Below the pieces are notes generated by a model. The model saw only the letters and a list, made by a program, of their open reading frames with translations, was not told the DNA's origin and ran no database searches. A stretch of 64,000 nucleotides of DNA from contig NZ_CP118605.1 in NCBI RefSeq assembly GCF_029869925.1, positions 3,624,001 through 3,688,000 of the forward strand. The letters are read 5' to 3'. This DNA comes from Microbulbifer bruguierae (GTDB lineage Bacteria; Pseudomonadota; Gammaproteobacteria; Pseudomonadales; Cellvibrionaceae). The translations under genes and the position numbers were made by a program. Numbering within the stretch: the first letter of the stretch is position 1; each line of letters begins with the position of its first letter. Shown in pieces: positions 1-11,360 of this stretch.

Positions 1-1
1 A

Positions 2-187
2 AACGGCACCCGTCTGTCGGCGAATATGCGCGACAGGCTCGAGCGGGGCAGAGGCCATGAGTTCAGGGATTATGGGTATATCCTGCTTCAGGGTGGTCTC
101 GGCTCCAGAGCGGATAACGGCGAACTCCCCCGCGGAGCGCATGGAAGGCCGCAGGTGGACGGGTTTGTGGTCGAGTTTGAGCAGTAA
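2..187 (+). CDS. C-terminal end of an unidentified protein (5' truncated by window)
   Basis: An open frame enters from the left edge and ends in TAA at 185-187. It gives about 61 residues, ending in DGFVVEFEQ. The segment is rich in Gly and Arg and ends in short beta-like stretches (GYILLQGG, GFVVEF), as in the last strands of a beta-sandwich domain. I do not recognise the family and assign no function. The next gene starts about 50 bp downstream on the same strand and encodes a secreted propeller protein, so the two may be co-transcribed. Only the tail is visible, so any identification needs upstream sequence. Confidence 0.55.
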   Translation, partial: NGTRLSANMRDRLERGRGHEFRDYGYILLQGGLGSRADNGELPRGAHGRPQVDGFVVEFEQ

Positions 188-239
188 GCGGAAGCATAAA
201 TAAAAAGGTTAAAAGGTAAAAAGGTTAAGCGGAAAAGTG

Positions 240-1406
240 ATGATGATGTTTCAATCCCTGGCGAAAACCCTCGCGCTGTTTTTTGTGTGTTGCCCACTGC
301 TGGTTTCCGCACAGCCGTTTAGCCTCGGGCCAGACCTTTTTGACGGTACAAAGCCGGATACCCTCGGACTCTCTTCTCCGCAGGACGTGGAACATGTCAC
401 CGTCTTCCGCGGGCAGCCTGGAGTCAGCCAGTACAACCACGGCGCGGTGGCGTACGCCCACGGTGACACCCTGTATGTGCAGTGGCAAAGCTCGGCCAGA
501 GACGAGGATGCCGCGGATACCTCGGTACTCTATGCCACCAGTCGCGACGGCGTTACCTGGAGTGCCGCCAAACTGCTCGCGCCAGCGCGGGCAGGCGCGG
601 TGGTAACCAGCGGCGGCTGGTGGTCAGCGGGTGGCAAGCTCTATGCATTTATCAATGTGTGGCCGCAGGATTTGGAACCCCGTGGTGGATATGTGGAAAT
701 ACTCGAAAGCCTGAACGGCACGCGCTGGAAAAATATCGGGCGCCCGACGTTTGCTGACGGCAGCCCACTCGACGGAGTGATCGAGCAGGATTTTCATCAA
801 TACTCCGGCAGGCGTATTGTCACCGCGCTGCACCGCCAGCCGGGTCTGCGCGCAACGCCGGTTTACACCGATGATCCCTCCGCACTTTCTGGCTGGAAAG
901 TGGGCGAATTCGCCAACCTCTCGGTAACCAAAGGAGTAAGCCGCGAACTGGAACCGAGCAATTTTCAGCGTAAAGACGGGGCGCTGGTGATGGTGTTCCG
1001 GGATCAGCAGAGCAGTTTCCGTGTACTTGCCTCCATAAGCAAAGACAATGCTGCCACCTGGTCACCGGTGGAAGTGACCCAGATGCCGGACTCGCGGGCG
1101 AAACAGAGCGCGGGCAATCTCCCCGATGGCTCGGTGTTCCTGGTCAACAATCCCAGCGGATCGAAAATCCGCGAGCCTCTGGTTATCAGTATCAGCGAAA
1201 ACGGCGAGGTGTTTGACCGCGCTTATCTGCTGCGCGCCGGAGGCGAGCAGCTCGAAGGCCCGCGCTACGAGGGGCTGTATAAAAGAAAGGGCTTCAGTTA
1301 TCCCAAATCCTATGTATGGAAAGAGCATCTGTATGTGGCTTACGGGGAAAATAAGGAAGATATCATCGTCACCCGCGTCCCCCTTGCCAGCCTGACCCTG
1401 GATTGA
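240..1406 (+). CDS. Secreted sialidase-like (BNR/Asp-box) beta-propeller protein
   Basis: The protein of about 388 residues begins with a signal peptide (hydrophobic LALFFVCCPLLVSA, probable cleavage before QPF) and should be exported. It carries Asp-box-like motifs, SRDGVTW near residue 100 and SKDNAATW near 270, which mark sialidase-fold propellers. The family includes exo-sialidases, other glycosidases and non-catalytic glycan-binding proteins. I cannot identify a complete sialidase catalytic set, so the substrate is open. Four in-frame starts follow one another (GTG 237, ATG 240, 243, 246). The purine-rich leader at 199-236 has repeated AAAAGGT units that could act as ribosome-binding sites. 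Carbohydrate-active genes lie further downstream, which fits a glycan role, but that is inference. Confidence 0.6.
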   Translation: MMMFQSLAKTLALFFVCCPLLVSAQPFSLGPDLFDGTKPDTLGLSSPQDVEHVTVFRGQPGVSQYNHGAVAYAHGDTLYVQWQSSARDEDAADTSVLYATSRDGVTWSAAKLLAPARAGAVVTSGGWWSAGGKLYAFINVWPQDLEPRGGYVEILESLNGTRWKNIGRPTFADGSPLDGVIEQDFHQYSGRRIVTALHRQPGLRATPVYTDDPSALSGWKVGEFANLSVTKGVSRELEPSNFQRKDGALVMVFRDQQSSFRVLASISKDNAATWSPVEVTQMPDSRAKQSAGNLPDGSVFLVNNPSGSKIREPLVISISENGEVFDRAYLLRAGGEQLEGPRYEGLYKRKGFSYPKSYVWKEHLYVAYGENKEDIIVTRVPLASLTLD

Positions 1407-1437
1407 TGGATTTTTATCCGATGAATTGCGGGTGACT

Positions 1438-1474
1438 ATAAGGCTGATATTGTCCGGCTATAAATAACTTCTAT
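1438..1474 (+). promoter_or_regulatory. Candidate OxyR-binding site upstream of katG
   Basis: The segment reads ATAA-N7-ATTG-N7-ATAA-N7-CTAT, with the spacing of the OxyR consensus ATAG-N7-CTAT-N7-ATAG-N7-CTAT. I count 11 of 16 matches, and the last quarter-site is perfect. It lies about 110 bp before the katG start. OxyR activates katG in many proteobacteria, so the position makes sense. The second quarter-site is poor, which keeps the call tentative. Confidence 0.4.
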
Positions 1475-1562
1475 CAGATTGCGGATATCAATAAGGCCGA
1501 TAATAACGTCTAATTTCAAGGTGATTGCTTGACCCTATAGGCTTCTCTCGTCCGATTGATGA

Positions 1563-3800
<2,238 letters not shown>

Positions 3801-3850
3801 TCCATCATCTTCACAGGATGGAACCTCGCCGCTACCGGGTAGCGGCAACC

Positions 3851-3887
3851 AAAAACGGCAGCGTTGGCAAACGCTGCCGTTTTTTTT
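3851..3887. terminator. Bidirectional rho-independent terminator between katG and the SDR gene
   Basis: A 10-bp GC-rich stem (CGGCAGCGTT with AACGCTGCCG) has a GGCA loop, eight T on its right and five A on its left. It can therefore stop transcription of katG and of the convergent gene. Confidence 0.9.
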
Positions 3888-3906
3888 CGAGCGTAATAAA
3901 CAACCT

Positions 3907-4701
3907 CTAAACGATTGATTTGATCAGTCCACCCTCCGCGCGAATCGCAGCGCCATTGATCACCGAACTCAGGGGTGAGGCCAGGAAGGTGACAACGCTT
4001 GCGATCTCTTCCGGCTGAATAAAGCGCTGGATCAGCGAGTTGGGTTCCGTTTCGGCAAAAAATGCTGCGACGAACTCGTCTTCCGATTTTCCCTGCACCT
4101 TGGCACTGTCTTTCAACCAGGTGTCGACGCCTTCGGTGCGGGTGGGGCCGGGCAATACGGAGTTGACCGTAATATTGTTGCCACAACCCTTTGTCAGGTT
4201 GGCCATCCCCCGACCGATGACGACCTGAGCGCCTTTTGTCATCGAATAGTGCACCATACTTTCCAGCCCGCGCAGCCCGGCCTCACTGGCGATGTGGATA
4301 ATGCGGCCAAAATCCCGCTGCAGCATATCGTCGAAAAAATACCGCGATAGCCGCACGGTACTCATGATGTTTACATCAAAAAATTTCTGCCAATCCTCGT
4401 CACGGATTTCGGCGAATGGTTTTGGCTCGAAGATGCCCATGTTGTTGATCAGGATATCCAGCGGACCAATCTTGTCGATTTCTTCGCAAATACGTTGGGT
4501 GTCCTGCGGGTCGGCGAGGTCACCTTCGATCCCCAGCACATCGCCCGCGCTCGACAGTGACTTGACCACCGCTTCGGTACCGCTGCGTCCATTGATAATG
4601 ACGCGAGCGCCTTCTTTCGCCAGTGCGACGGCGATGGCCTTGCCGATACCTTTGGTGGAACCGCTGATAAAGGCGGTCTTTCCATGCAGTTGAAGATCCA
4701 C
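3907..4701 (-). CDS. Short-chain dehydrogenase/reductase (SDR)
   Basis: This is a classical SDR of 264 residues using NAD(P)(H) for an unknown carbonyl/alcohol substrate. The cofactor motif SGSTKGIGKAIA is near residue 12, the NNMG motif near 85, and the catalytic YSMTK follows a Ser in ASEAG. The Asn-Gly-Arg after the second strand (INGRS) would suit NADP, but that is a weak inference. I chose the GTG at 4701 because GGGAG lies at about -12 and the protein then begins, as usual, just before the Rossmann fold. The longer upstream frame is not SDR-like. The gene is divergent from the cupin gene and converges on katG. Confidence 0.85.
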   Translation of the reverse strand: MDLQLHGKTAFISGSTKGIGKAIAVALAKEGARVIINGRSGTEAVVKSLSSAGDVLGIEGDLADPQDTQRICEEIDKIGPLDILINNMGIFEPKPFAEIRDEDWQKFFDVNIMSTVRLSRYFFDDMLQRDFGRIIHIASEAGLRGLESMVHYSMTKGAQVVIGRGMANLTKGCGNNITVNSVLPGPTRTEGVDTWLKDSAKVQGKSEDEFVAAFFAETEPNSLIQRFIQPEEIASVVTFLASPLSSVINGAAIRAEGGLIKSIV

Positions 4702-4859
4702 AATAGGGGGCTCCCTGTGTCGTCTGAATAGTTTGGAATGGGATGTTCGGTTCAGTATAGAAGCCGGTTGAGGAGCAGGCCGACGCGTTGCACTTTGTGG
4801 GCAAAACGGATTGAATGCCACAGGCCGCTTGATCAGTAAAGGTAGACAGGGACGTACCG

Positions 4860-5231
4860 ATGAAAGCACAGGTAATTTTTGCCGAGCAGCAGCGCGAGTT
4901 TTACACCGAAGAAAAGTGTTATATCACCGAGCTCTCGAATACGACCGATGATACCGAGGTTTCCATCGCGCGAGCCCGGGTTGCTCCGGGAGTGACCACA
5001 TGTTGGCACCGCCTGCGGGATACAACCGAGCGCTATGTGATTCTGCAGGGGCAGGGTTTGGTCGAGATTGGCGAACTGTCGCCGCGGGCGGTGGGCGAGG
5101 GCGATGTGGTTCTGATTCCGCCGGGGTGCCGGCAGCGGATTACAAATACCGCAGATCAGGATCTTGTGTTCCTGGCCATCTGTTCGCCCAGGTTCCTGCC
5201 GCACAACTATGAAGATCTGGAGCCCCGGTGA
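4860..5231 (+). CDS. Small cupin-domain protein
   Basis: The 123-residue protein is a single cupin barrel. Motif 1 is seen as PGVTTCWHRLRDTTERYVILQGQG and motif 2 as GDVVLIPPGCRQRITN. The first motif keeps one His and a late Glu, with Cys-Trp before the His where many cupins have a second His, so metal binding may be altered. A ribosome-binding site (AGGGAC) precedes the ATG. Such stand-alone cupins are sugar isomerase-like, dioxygenase-like or simply small-molecule binders. The sequence does not decide between these. Confidence 0.75.
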   Translation: MKAQVIFAEQQREFYTEEKCYITELSNTTDDTEVSIARARVAPGVTTCWHRLRDTTERYVILQGQGLVEIGELSPRAVGEGDVVLIPPGCRQRITNTADQDLVFLAICSPRFLPHNYEDLEPR

Positions 5232-5615
5232 ATAACTTATCGGCAATTGTCCGGTTTCTCTTTTACTTGTTCTTCATACTTCCTATTGCGACGACTGCCG
5301 CATCTACCAACAGTGCGCAATCTGCGTCTGAGATATCCTCGTTCGTTATGGGGAAGACTGAATATCAGATAGAAAAAATGCGGGCAATGTTTATCGCGTT
5401 ACTGCGGGCAATTACCGTTCGGTATTTATGGTGGCGGACAAAGTGACCTTCGTAGGTGACCCCATTAATCCGTCAGCCGCTCGCTGGCTGACGTATAGCA
5501 ATTACTGGTGCGACACACCTATTTTGCGACCAATACCGGCAACAGCGTGTTCAGTGTGCCTTACCGCTACTCATTGGGAAGCGCTGGTAATTTTCCTTCG
5601 GTGCTATCGAGTTAG
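5228..5615 (+). pseudogene. Frameshifted remnant of an MBL-fold hydrolase-like gene
   Basis: A GTG at 5228 overlaps the end of the cupin gene and opens a signal peptide-like start (VRFLFYLFFILPIATTAAS). Protein-like sequence then jumps between frames. One frame around 5375-5515 reads NVYRVTAGNYRSVFMVADK then VTFVGDPINPSAARWL, which resembles the first strands of metallo-beta-lactamase-fold hydrolases (flavin-style GNY-SVF then DP-N). A further frame ends at 5613-5615 after RYSLGSAGNFPSVLSS. No HxHxDH metal motif is left. I read it as an exported MBL-fold gene decayed by frameshifts and internal deletion. The family call is moderate; the broken state is clearer. Confidence 0.5.
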
Positions 5616-5763
5616 ACAGGGCCGCAGTAAGTTGTAGGCAGGTTTAATTCGCAGACAGGTTTAAGTTTTAGAAAGATGTAATTTGCGGGTAACAGTTTAT
5701 TTGTGTAACCCCAGGGTAATCCGATCTCTCACAGGATGGGTTCCTGTTGTAAACCGCAGTAAT

Positions 5764-5797
5764 AAAAAAGCGGCGTGGTAATACGCCGCTTTTTTTC
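5764..5797. terminator. Bidirectional rho-independent terminator
   Basis: The stem AAGCGGCGT / ACGCCGCTT has A-rich sequence on the left and seven or more T on the right. It lies just after the 3' end of the sensor kinase gene on the minus strand and can also close the decayed gene on the plus strand. Confidence 0.85.
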
Positions 5798-5861
5798 TGC
5801 GCTTCAGTTGCCACGAGTAAGTGGAATAGCATTTTCCGGATACGTGAAAACTTCCGCGCAG

Positions 5862-7706
5862 TCAGGCTTCCGCGCGGACCAGGTGTTTGCTGATGGCCGC
5901 AATGAGTTGTGGAAATACAATGGGTTTTGCCAGGTAGTCGTCCATGCCAGCGGCCAGCGCGTCGCGTCGCTGTTCACTGAAGGCGGCGGCGGACAAACCG
6001 ATAATCGGGGTATCGCAGAGGTCCGGGATCTGGCGTATTTTTTCGGTAGCCTCGATACCGCTGAGGCCGGGCAGCTGTACGTCCATAAAAATGATGTCGG
6101 GGCGGATCAGCAGTGCCTTCTCTATACCCTTCCAGCCATCGGCCACAAAGGTGGCGTTTATTTTCAGGTCGCTACAGAAGGCCTGCATCAATGCCTGGTT
6201 AACCGCATTGTCCTCAAAAATCAGAACTCTGATCCCGTTTAGCAGCTCCAGAGATGCGTCAATGTCAGCGGGCATCGGATATTCATCCTGCCCTTCATGC
6301 AATGGCAGCTCCACGCGGAAACAGGTGCCCCCATTATCACCGCTCTCCAGAGTTATTTTGCCCCCCAGAAGCTCCACCAGGCTGCGGGTGATGGGCAGCC
6401 CAAGCCCGGTGCCCCTGGCTTGTCCTTCCCGGGATTTATCCACCTGCTCGAAAGGCTCAAAGATCACAGCCTGTTGATGCCGGGGGATGCCGATACCGCG
6501 GTCGATGACTTCAACAGAAATGTTTTCTCCTTCCTGTTTTTGCAGCCGCAGATCAATCGCGCTATTGGTTGGCGAAAATTTGATGGCATTACCAATCAGG
6601 TTGATCAGGATCTGCGAGAGCTTGCCGCGGTCACTGCGAATGAACTCGGGCAATTGGGTATCGATATGGCAGTTGAAATTCAGCCCCTTGCAGGCCGCCT
6701 GAGGCTCACAGGAAATCAGAATGTTCTTGATCAGTCCCTGCAGCCGGAAATTCTCTTCGACGACTTCGATCTTGCCCGCTTCGATACGGGAAATATCCAG
6801 CACGTCATTCACCAGCTGCGCGAGTCCCTGGCCGCTGATGGCGATTTTCTCCAGAAAATCCTGAAAGTCCTGTGGTAATACGGCCCCTTTGCTGCGGCTT
6901 AGCAGTAGCTGGCTGAAGCCGACAACAGCGTTGAGCGGTGTGCGGATTTCATGACTCATATTGGTCAGGAACTGGGTTTTCGAGCGGCTGTAGAATTCCG
7001 CTTTTTCCTTGGCCTGAACCAGTTCCCGCTCCAGTGTCTTGCGTTCACTGATATCGAGAATCACGCCGATAAGCCCGCCAAGGCGACCGTCCAGGGTTTC
7101 GTAGGAGGCTTTATTGAAAATGACATCGTGCAGGGTACCGTCGGCGTAAAGAACCGACGATTCATAAACCTGGTGGCCGCGCTGGCGCATCAGTTCGATA
7201 TCTTTTTCGTGATAGATACGCGCCTGGGGCCCCGGTGAAACGCCGTAAACCGAGCGGCCAATAATTTCTTCGCGAGGCTTGCCAAGGAAGGCTTCGAAGG
7301 CGCGATTGCAGCCGCTGTAGATCCCTTCGGCATTCTTGTAAAAAATCGGTGCCGGAATGGCATCAATCAGGATCTGCAGGAATTGCAGCTGATCGGATAG
7401 TGCCTGTTGGGTGGCCTCGCGTTCGTCCAGCTCGCGCTGGTATTGTTCGGTGAGCTTTTCCTGGCGTACCAGCAGGCTGGCCAGACGATTGGTGAGGCAC
7501 TGATGTCGGCGAAACAGCAGGTAGCAGGAAACACCTACCAGTGTTGTCGCCAAAACCATCCTTGCCGCCGAGCCGAGTAGCGGCGCTTGCTGGGCTAGGT
7601 GTGTGGCTATCGTCCACTCACCTAATCCCATTAGCACGAGGGCAATAAGACCGATCGGTAAAATATGGCGAAGCAAGGGTAACCGCATCCTGCGAGGGAA
7701 ATTCAT
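5862..7706 (-). CDS. Hybrid sensor histidine kinase with PAS and receiver domains
   Basis: This is an inner-membrane two-component sensor of about 614 residues. Two hydrophobic segments lie near residues 14-30 and 50-66, followed by a short coiled linker. A PAS domain covers about 108-220, including the PAS-type FYKNAEGIYSGCNRAF. The HisKA phosphoacceptor is in SHEIRTPLNAV (His about 252). The ATPase has N, G1 and G2 boxes (NLIGNAIKFS, DRGIGI, GTGLGLPI). A C-terminal receiver has its phosphoacceptor Asp in FMDVQLPG (about 542) and Lys in LAKPI. The small periplasmic loop suggests signals are sensed by the PAS rather than outside. No partner regulator is adjacent. I prefer ATG 7706; a GTG at 7742 is possible and neither start has a clear ribosome-binding site. 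Confidence 0.9.
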   Translation of the reverse strand: MNFPRRMRLPLLRHILPIGLIALVLMGLGEWTIATHLAQQAPLLGSAARMVLATTLVGVSCYLLFRRHQCLTNRLASLLVRQEKLTEQYQRELDEREATQQALSDQLQFLQILIDAIPAPIFYKNAEGIYSGCNRAFEAFLGKPREEIIGRSVYGVSPGPQARIYHEKDIELMRQRGHQVYESSVLYADGTLHDVIFNKASYETLDGRLGGLIGVILDISERKTLERELVQAKEKAEFYSRSKTQFLTNMSHEIRTPLNAVVGFSQLLLSRSKGAVLPQDFQDFLEKIAISGQGLAQLVNDVLDISRIEAGKIEVVEENFRLQGLIKNILISCEPQAACKGLNFNCHIDTQLPEFIRSDRGKLSQILINLIGNAIKFSPTNSAIDLRLQKQEGENISVEVIDRGIGIPRHQQAVIFEPFEQVDKSREGQARGTGLGLPITRSLVELLGGKITLESGDNGGTCFRVELPLHEGQDEYPMPADIDASLELLNGIRVLIFEDNAVNQALMQAFCSDLKINATFVADGWKGIEKALLIRPDIIFMDVQLPGLSGIEATEKIRQIPDLCDTPIIGLSAAAFSEQRRDALAAGMDDYLAKPIVFPQLIAAISKHLVRAEA

Positions 7707-7884
7707 GGGGAGGCCATTGATCCTGTCTGTACCTTGCCACACTACTTAAACTGGTGGGTGTCGGCAATATTTCCAGGGCGCGCAGTCGGCTGGGGGAGAC
7801 CATTGCGCAACTGAAGCGCGCGAGCGGGTCATCGAGCGGGCATATTGTTTATTGAATTTGCGTCTTTCGGGAAAAGCGTGCGAA

Positions 7885-7915
7885 TAAAAAAGGGGGCAGC
7901 CATTGGCTGCCCCCT
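7885..7915 (-). terminator. Rho-independent terminator of the GH43 gene
   Basis: On the minus strand the stem AGGGGGCAGC / GCTGCCCCCT is followed by six T. It lies 40 bp after the stop codon of the arabinanase gene. Confidence 0.85.
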
Positions 7916-7955
7916 TCTTTGTTACGCAAATGTACGTTGTGTAAACCGCTGGATA

Positions 7956-10900
7956 TTACTGGGCTCCAAGCAGTTCTGCTTCGTACAGCTCGAGCATGTC
8001 GTCCGCGGGGATTGCGTCCTCGTAGATTTTCAGCTCGTCGATCATGCCAGTGTAGGGGGTATCCCAGTAGTTCACACCCAGGGCAAAGTGGCTGGTGGTT
8101 GCAGCGCCAAAGATGTTCGGGAAGTTGTTACCGCTGAACTTCTCTTCACCGTTGATGAACACCTTCACTTCACCGCCGTTGACGCTGACGGCCACGTGGC
8201 TCCAGGCATCGGCGGGAATCTGCTCGCCGGTATTGGCGTCGTACCAGGCGGTACCGGACCACAACATGGTGTCATCGCCAAAGCCGTTCGGCAGCAGGCT
8301 GATCCAGCTGGAATCGGTGGCCCAGCCGAAGAAGCTGGTGGTGTAGGCGCTCAGTGCCGATGGGCTCAGCCACAGGCTGAAGGCATAGCTGTGATCTTCG
8401 ATCAGGCTGTCTGGCAGTACCACACCGGACGCACCGTCGAATACCGCCGCCTGACCGATCACGCCTTCGGCGTAGGTGATGTTGCCACCGGATTCACCGA
8501 TCTTGGGACCGACGATGGAACCACTGCCGAAGTTGCCGGTGCTGTCACTCAGGCCCTGCTCGAAGCTGTAGTGGGCTACCGGTTCCGGCAGGCCCGCAGC
8601 TTTCACAGTGGCGGTGAAGGTTTTCACTTCCTGGGCGCCGTTCAGGGATACGGTGGCGGTCAGGGTGACCTCCGCGTCTGTACCTTCCGGGCGGGTAACC
8701 ACACCGGTGTCTCCAGATACGTTGATAGCCGCCGGATTGGAAGAGGTCCAGTTGATGGCCGCCGCGTAAGGACCGGTTACTGGCAGCTGCAGGTCTTCTG
8801 CCACCGCAGACAGATCGCCCAGGTCGAGAATGGCCGCGGCAGAAGCCAGTAGTTCGGCATCGGACTTGTTGTCGATGTCGAGGAATTTGACTTCTTCAGC
8901 ACTCAGCGCCGCCTCGTAAATCTTCAGCTCGTCGATCATGCCGTTGTAGGGCAGGTCCCAGTAATTGACACCGAGGGCGAACTTGCCGGTGTTTCCGGTA
9001 AAGAAGTCGGCCACGTTACCTGCAGAGAACTTCTGTTCGCCGTTCAGGTAGACATTCACCAGACCTTTATTGACGGAGAATGCCATATGGGTCCAGGCAC
9101 CTTCGGCAATGCGCTCACCGGCAGAGCCGTCGAACCAGGCTTCACTACCGCTCCACAACATGGTGTTGCCGTCCCAGCCCTGGGGCAGGAAGCTTACCCA
9201 GTTGGTGGAGAAGGGTAGGCCGGCGCCATCGATCTGCTCGTTCACCGCGCCGAAGAAGGCGGTAGTGAAACCGTTGATCACGGTGGGATTTGCCCAGAAG
9301 GACACCGTGTACTCATAGTTGTTGATCAAGCCTTCCGGCAGCAGTACGCCGTTGGTGCCATCCAGCTGCAGTGCCTGGCCTTCCTGCCCGGCGCCGTAGG
9401 CAATACTGCCGCTGTTAAAGATACGGTCGCCGGTGGCGGTGGCCGGATCGAAGCGGCCTGCTGCTTCCGTCAGATCATTTTCAAACGGGAACCAGGCGGT
9501 GCGGTTGTAAGTCTGGCGTTGCGGAATGGTGATATTGAACGTTTTGCTACTGGTGGTGCCGTTGAGTTCGATATCGGCAGTGACGGTGACCGTCTGATCG
9601 CCGCTACCTGCGTTCGGGCGTATCACAGTGCCATCGGGCTTGATGACCAGCTCGTTACTGCTGCTCCAGGTAATATCCGCCGCGCGCGTGCCGCGGGTGG
9701 GCAGGGTCAGGCTATTGTCGGCGGTGCTGGTGGGCAGGGACAGCGCATCGCCGATGTTGGCGAGTACTTCTGATTCCCCCAGGGTCTCCATCTTCTCACC
9801 CCAGATGGATTCGCCGCTGGCGGACACTGCGGTGAAGATGGGTACCAGTTTTTCTGCTTGCGCGTTCCACTGCCATTTGGCAACACCTTCGTACTCGAGA
9901 GTATCGCCGTCGATATTGAGCTTGAAGTGGATCTGGCTCGGATTTTCCACATCGTGCACGTAGCTGCCGTTCACTTCGCCGCGGATACGGCCGTAGTCAT
10001 CCAGGGTGACATACAGGGTCGGCTTGGCGGTACGGTTGATGTCTTTGCCGTGATTGATCAGCTTGTAGGTGCCGTTCAGGTCGTTGCTGTCGACAATATT
10101 GTCGCCGTCGATGGGCGCATAGCGCTCGGGGGAAGCCACCAGCCAGCCATCGGCGTTTACGAACATCTCGTGAACCCTTACCGAGTGTTGTTCGCCGCGA
10201 TTGGGGAAGCGGGTGTGGGTGATCAGCAGGTGTTTGCCGGTTTCCGCGTCGTAGTAGGCAGAGTTGTGGCCGGGAGCCAGGTACCCGCGGCTGGCTACGG
10301 TGTCGCCTACATCGGAAGCAAATTCAAAACCGCCCATCAGTTTCACACCGTAGGGGGCGATGCTGTCCCAGTTACCGCGAGCCACGGCCATATCGTTGCC
10401 GGCGGCATCCAGGAAGGGGCCGTCAGGGTTTCGTGAGCGGGCCACGCGGAGGTTGTAACCGTCGGTGGAAACGAAGCCGCCGAAGGACATAAACAGGTAG
10501 TAGTAGTCACTCTCCGGGCTGTACAGCATATAAGTGCCTTCGATGGCACTGTGATCTCCGCCGGTGAGGTGCTTGCCGTAGCCCTGGCCCGGGACTGGCT
10601 TACCGGTGGATTCATCCATTTCCAGAATAAAGATACCGCCGGAATAGGAGCCGTAGGTCATCCACAGCTTGCCGTTTTTATCGTAGAAAACGTCCGGGTC
10701 GATGGCGTTGGGGTGTACCCAGGCATTGTATTCGGTTTCAGTAAAGCCATCGGGCCCGTAGCCCGCGGCAATTTCTTCTGGGGTCATGCCAGAGCGCAGG
10801 AAGATACCCAGATCGGTGTAGGGACCTTCAATGGTGTCGGCAACCGCTACCCCGAGATAGGAGCGCGGGGCGTTACAGTCGCCGGCTTCGCTTGCTGGGT

Positions 10901-11360
10901 TGGCGCAGTGGTTGTAATAGAAGTAGTACTTGCCGTCGTTCAGTTTGATGACGTCGGATGCCCAGCTGCCCTGATGGCCGCCGACCCATTCCAGACCTTC
11001 GGAAATTTCACTGGCATAGGTGTTGAACAGGGGATTCGCGTCATTGACCTCGTCAGCGACCCGTGTCCAGCTCATCAGATCGGTGGACTTGGCCACAGAC
11101 AGGTGAGAGCCGAAGACATAAAAGGTACCGTCGTCATCGCGGATTACCGATGGATCGTGTACGGCCATGTCGTTGTATTGAATGACTGCGGCATCGGCAG
11201 TCGGATCGCCCGCGTCCGCAACCTTGTCGCGCTCGGGGGCTAGAACGGTCGGTGGGTTATCGCCATCGAAATAGGTGTTTCCATTGTCAGAACAACCCGA
11301 AATGGCGGCGATGGCCGATGCAAGTAGTGCCAGATTCCTGGCTTTCGCTGTGGTCTTCAT
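7956..11360 (-). CDS. GH43 arabinanase-like lipoprotein with two Ig-like and two LamG-like domains
   Basis: This 1134-residue, probably outer-membrane-attached enzyme is predicted to cut alpha-1,5-arabinan. The lipobox AISGC puts the lipidated Cys at 23. The five-blade GH43 domain shows its three acidic residues at HDPSVI (Asp69), IDPDVFYD (Asp221) and AIEGTY (Glu274). A C-terminal barrel of the endo-arabinanase type covers about 420-525. Two repeats then follow, each an atrophied bacterial Ig-like domain (about 540-612 and 860-935) plus a concanavalin/LamG-like domain (about 620-850 and 950-1125). The repeats share NY-D-PY-GMIDELKIYE, so they arose by internal duplication. The LamG-like domains probably bind glycan. 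A divergent TonB receptor upstream suggests uptake of the released oligosaccharides. Confidence 0.88.
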   Translation of the reverse strand: MKTTAKARNLALLASAIAAISGCSDNGNTYFDGDNPPTVLAPERDKVADAGDPTADAAVIQYNDMAVHDPSVIRDDDGTFYVFGSHLSVAKSTDLMSWTRVADEVNDANPLFNTYASEISEGLEWVGGHQGSWASDVIKLNDGKYYFYYNHCANPASEAGDCNAPRSYLGVAVADTIEGPYTDLGIFLRSGMTPEEIAAGYGPDGFTETEYNAWVHPNAIDPDVFYDKNGKLWMTYGSYSGGIFILEMDESTGKPVPGQGYGKHLTGGDHSAIEGTYMLYSPESDYYYLFMSFGGFVSTDGYNLRVARSRNPDGPFLDAAGNDMAVARGNWDSIAPYGVKLMGGFEFASDVGDTVASRGYLAPGHNSAYYDAETGKHLLITHTRFPNRGEQHSVRVHEMFVNADGWLVASPERYAPIDGDNIVDSNDLNGTYKLINHGKDINRTAKPTLYVTLDDYGRIRGEVNGSYVHDVENPSQIHFKLNIDGDTLEYEGVAKWQWNAQAEKLVPIFTAVSASGESIWGEKMETLGESEVLANIGDALSLPTSTADNSLTLPTRGTRAADITWSSSNELVIKPDGTVIRPNAGSGDQTVTVTADIELNGTTSSKTFNITIPQRQTYNRTAWFPFENDLTEAAGRFDPATATGDRIFNSGSIAYGAGQEGQALQLDGTNGVLLPEGLINNYEYTVSFWANPTVINGFTTAFFGAVNEQIDGAGLPFSTNWVSFLPQGWDGNTMLWSGSEAWFDGSAGERIAEGAWTHMAFSVNKGLVNVYLNGEQKFSAGNVADFFTGNTGKFALGVNYWDLPYNGMIDELKIYEAALSAEEVKFLDIDNKSDAELLASAAAILDLGDLSAVAEDLQLPVTGPYAAAINWTSSNPAAINVSGDTGVVTRPEGTDAEVTLTATVSLNGAQEVKTFTATVKAAGLPEPVAHYSFEQGLSDSTGNFGSGSIVGPKIGESGGNITYAEGVIGQAAVFDGASGVVLPDSLIEDHSYAFSLWLSPSALSAYTTSFFGWATDSSWISLLPNGFGDDTMLWSGTAWYDANTGEQIPADAWSHVAVSVNGGEVKVFINGEEKFSGNNFPNIFGAATTSHFALGVNYWDTPYTGMIDELKIYEDAIPADDMLELYEAELLGAQ

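Noticed and set aside
4702..4869. Longer N-terminus for the SDR gene (ATG at 4869)
   Set aside because: It would overlap the divergent cupin gene and adds residues unrelated to the SDR fold; the GTG at 4701 has a ribosome-binding site.
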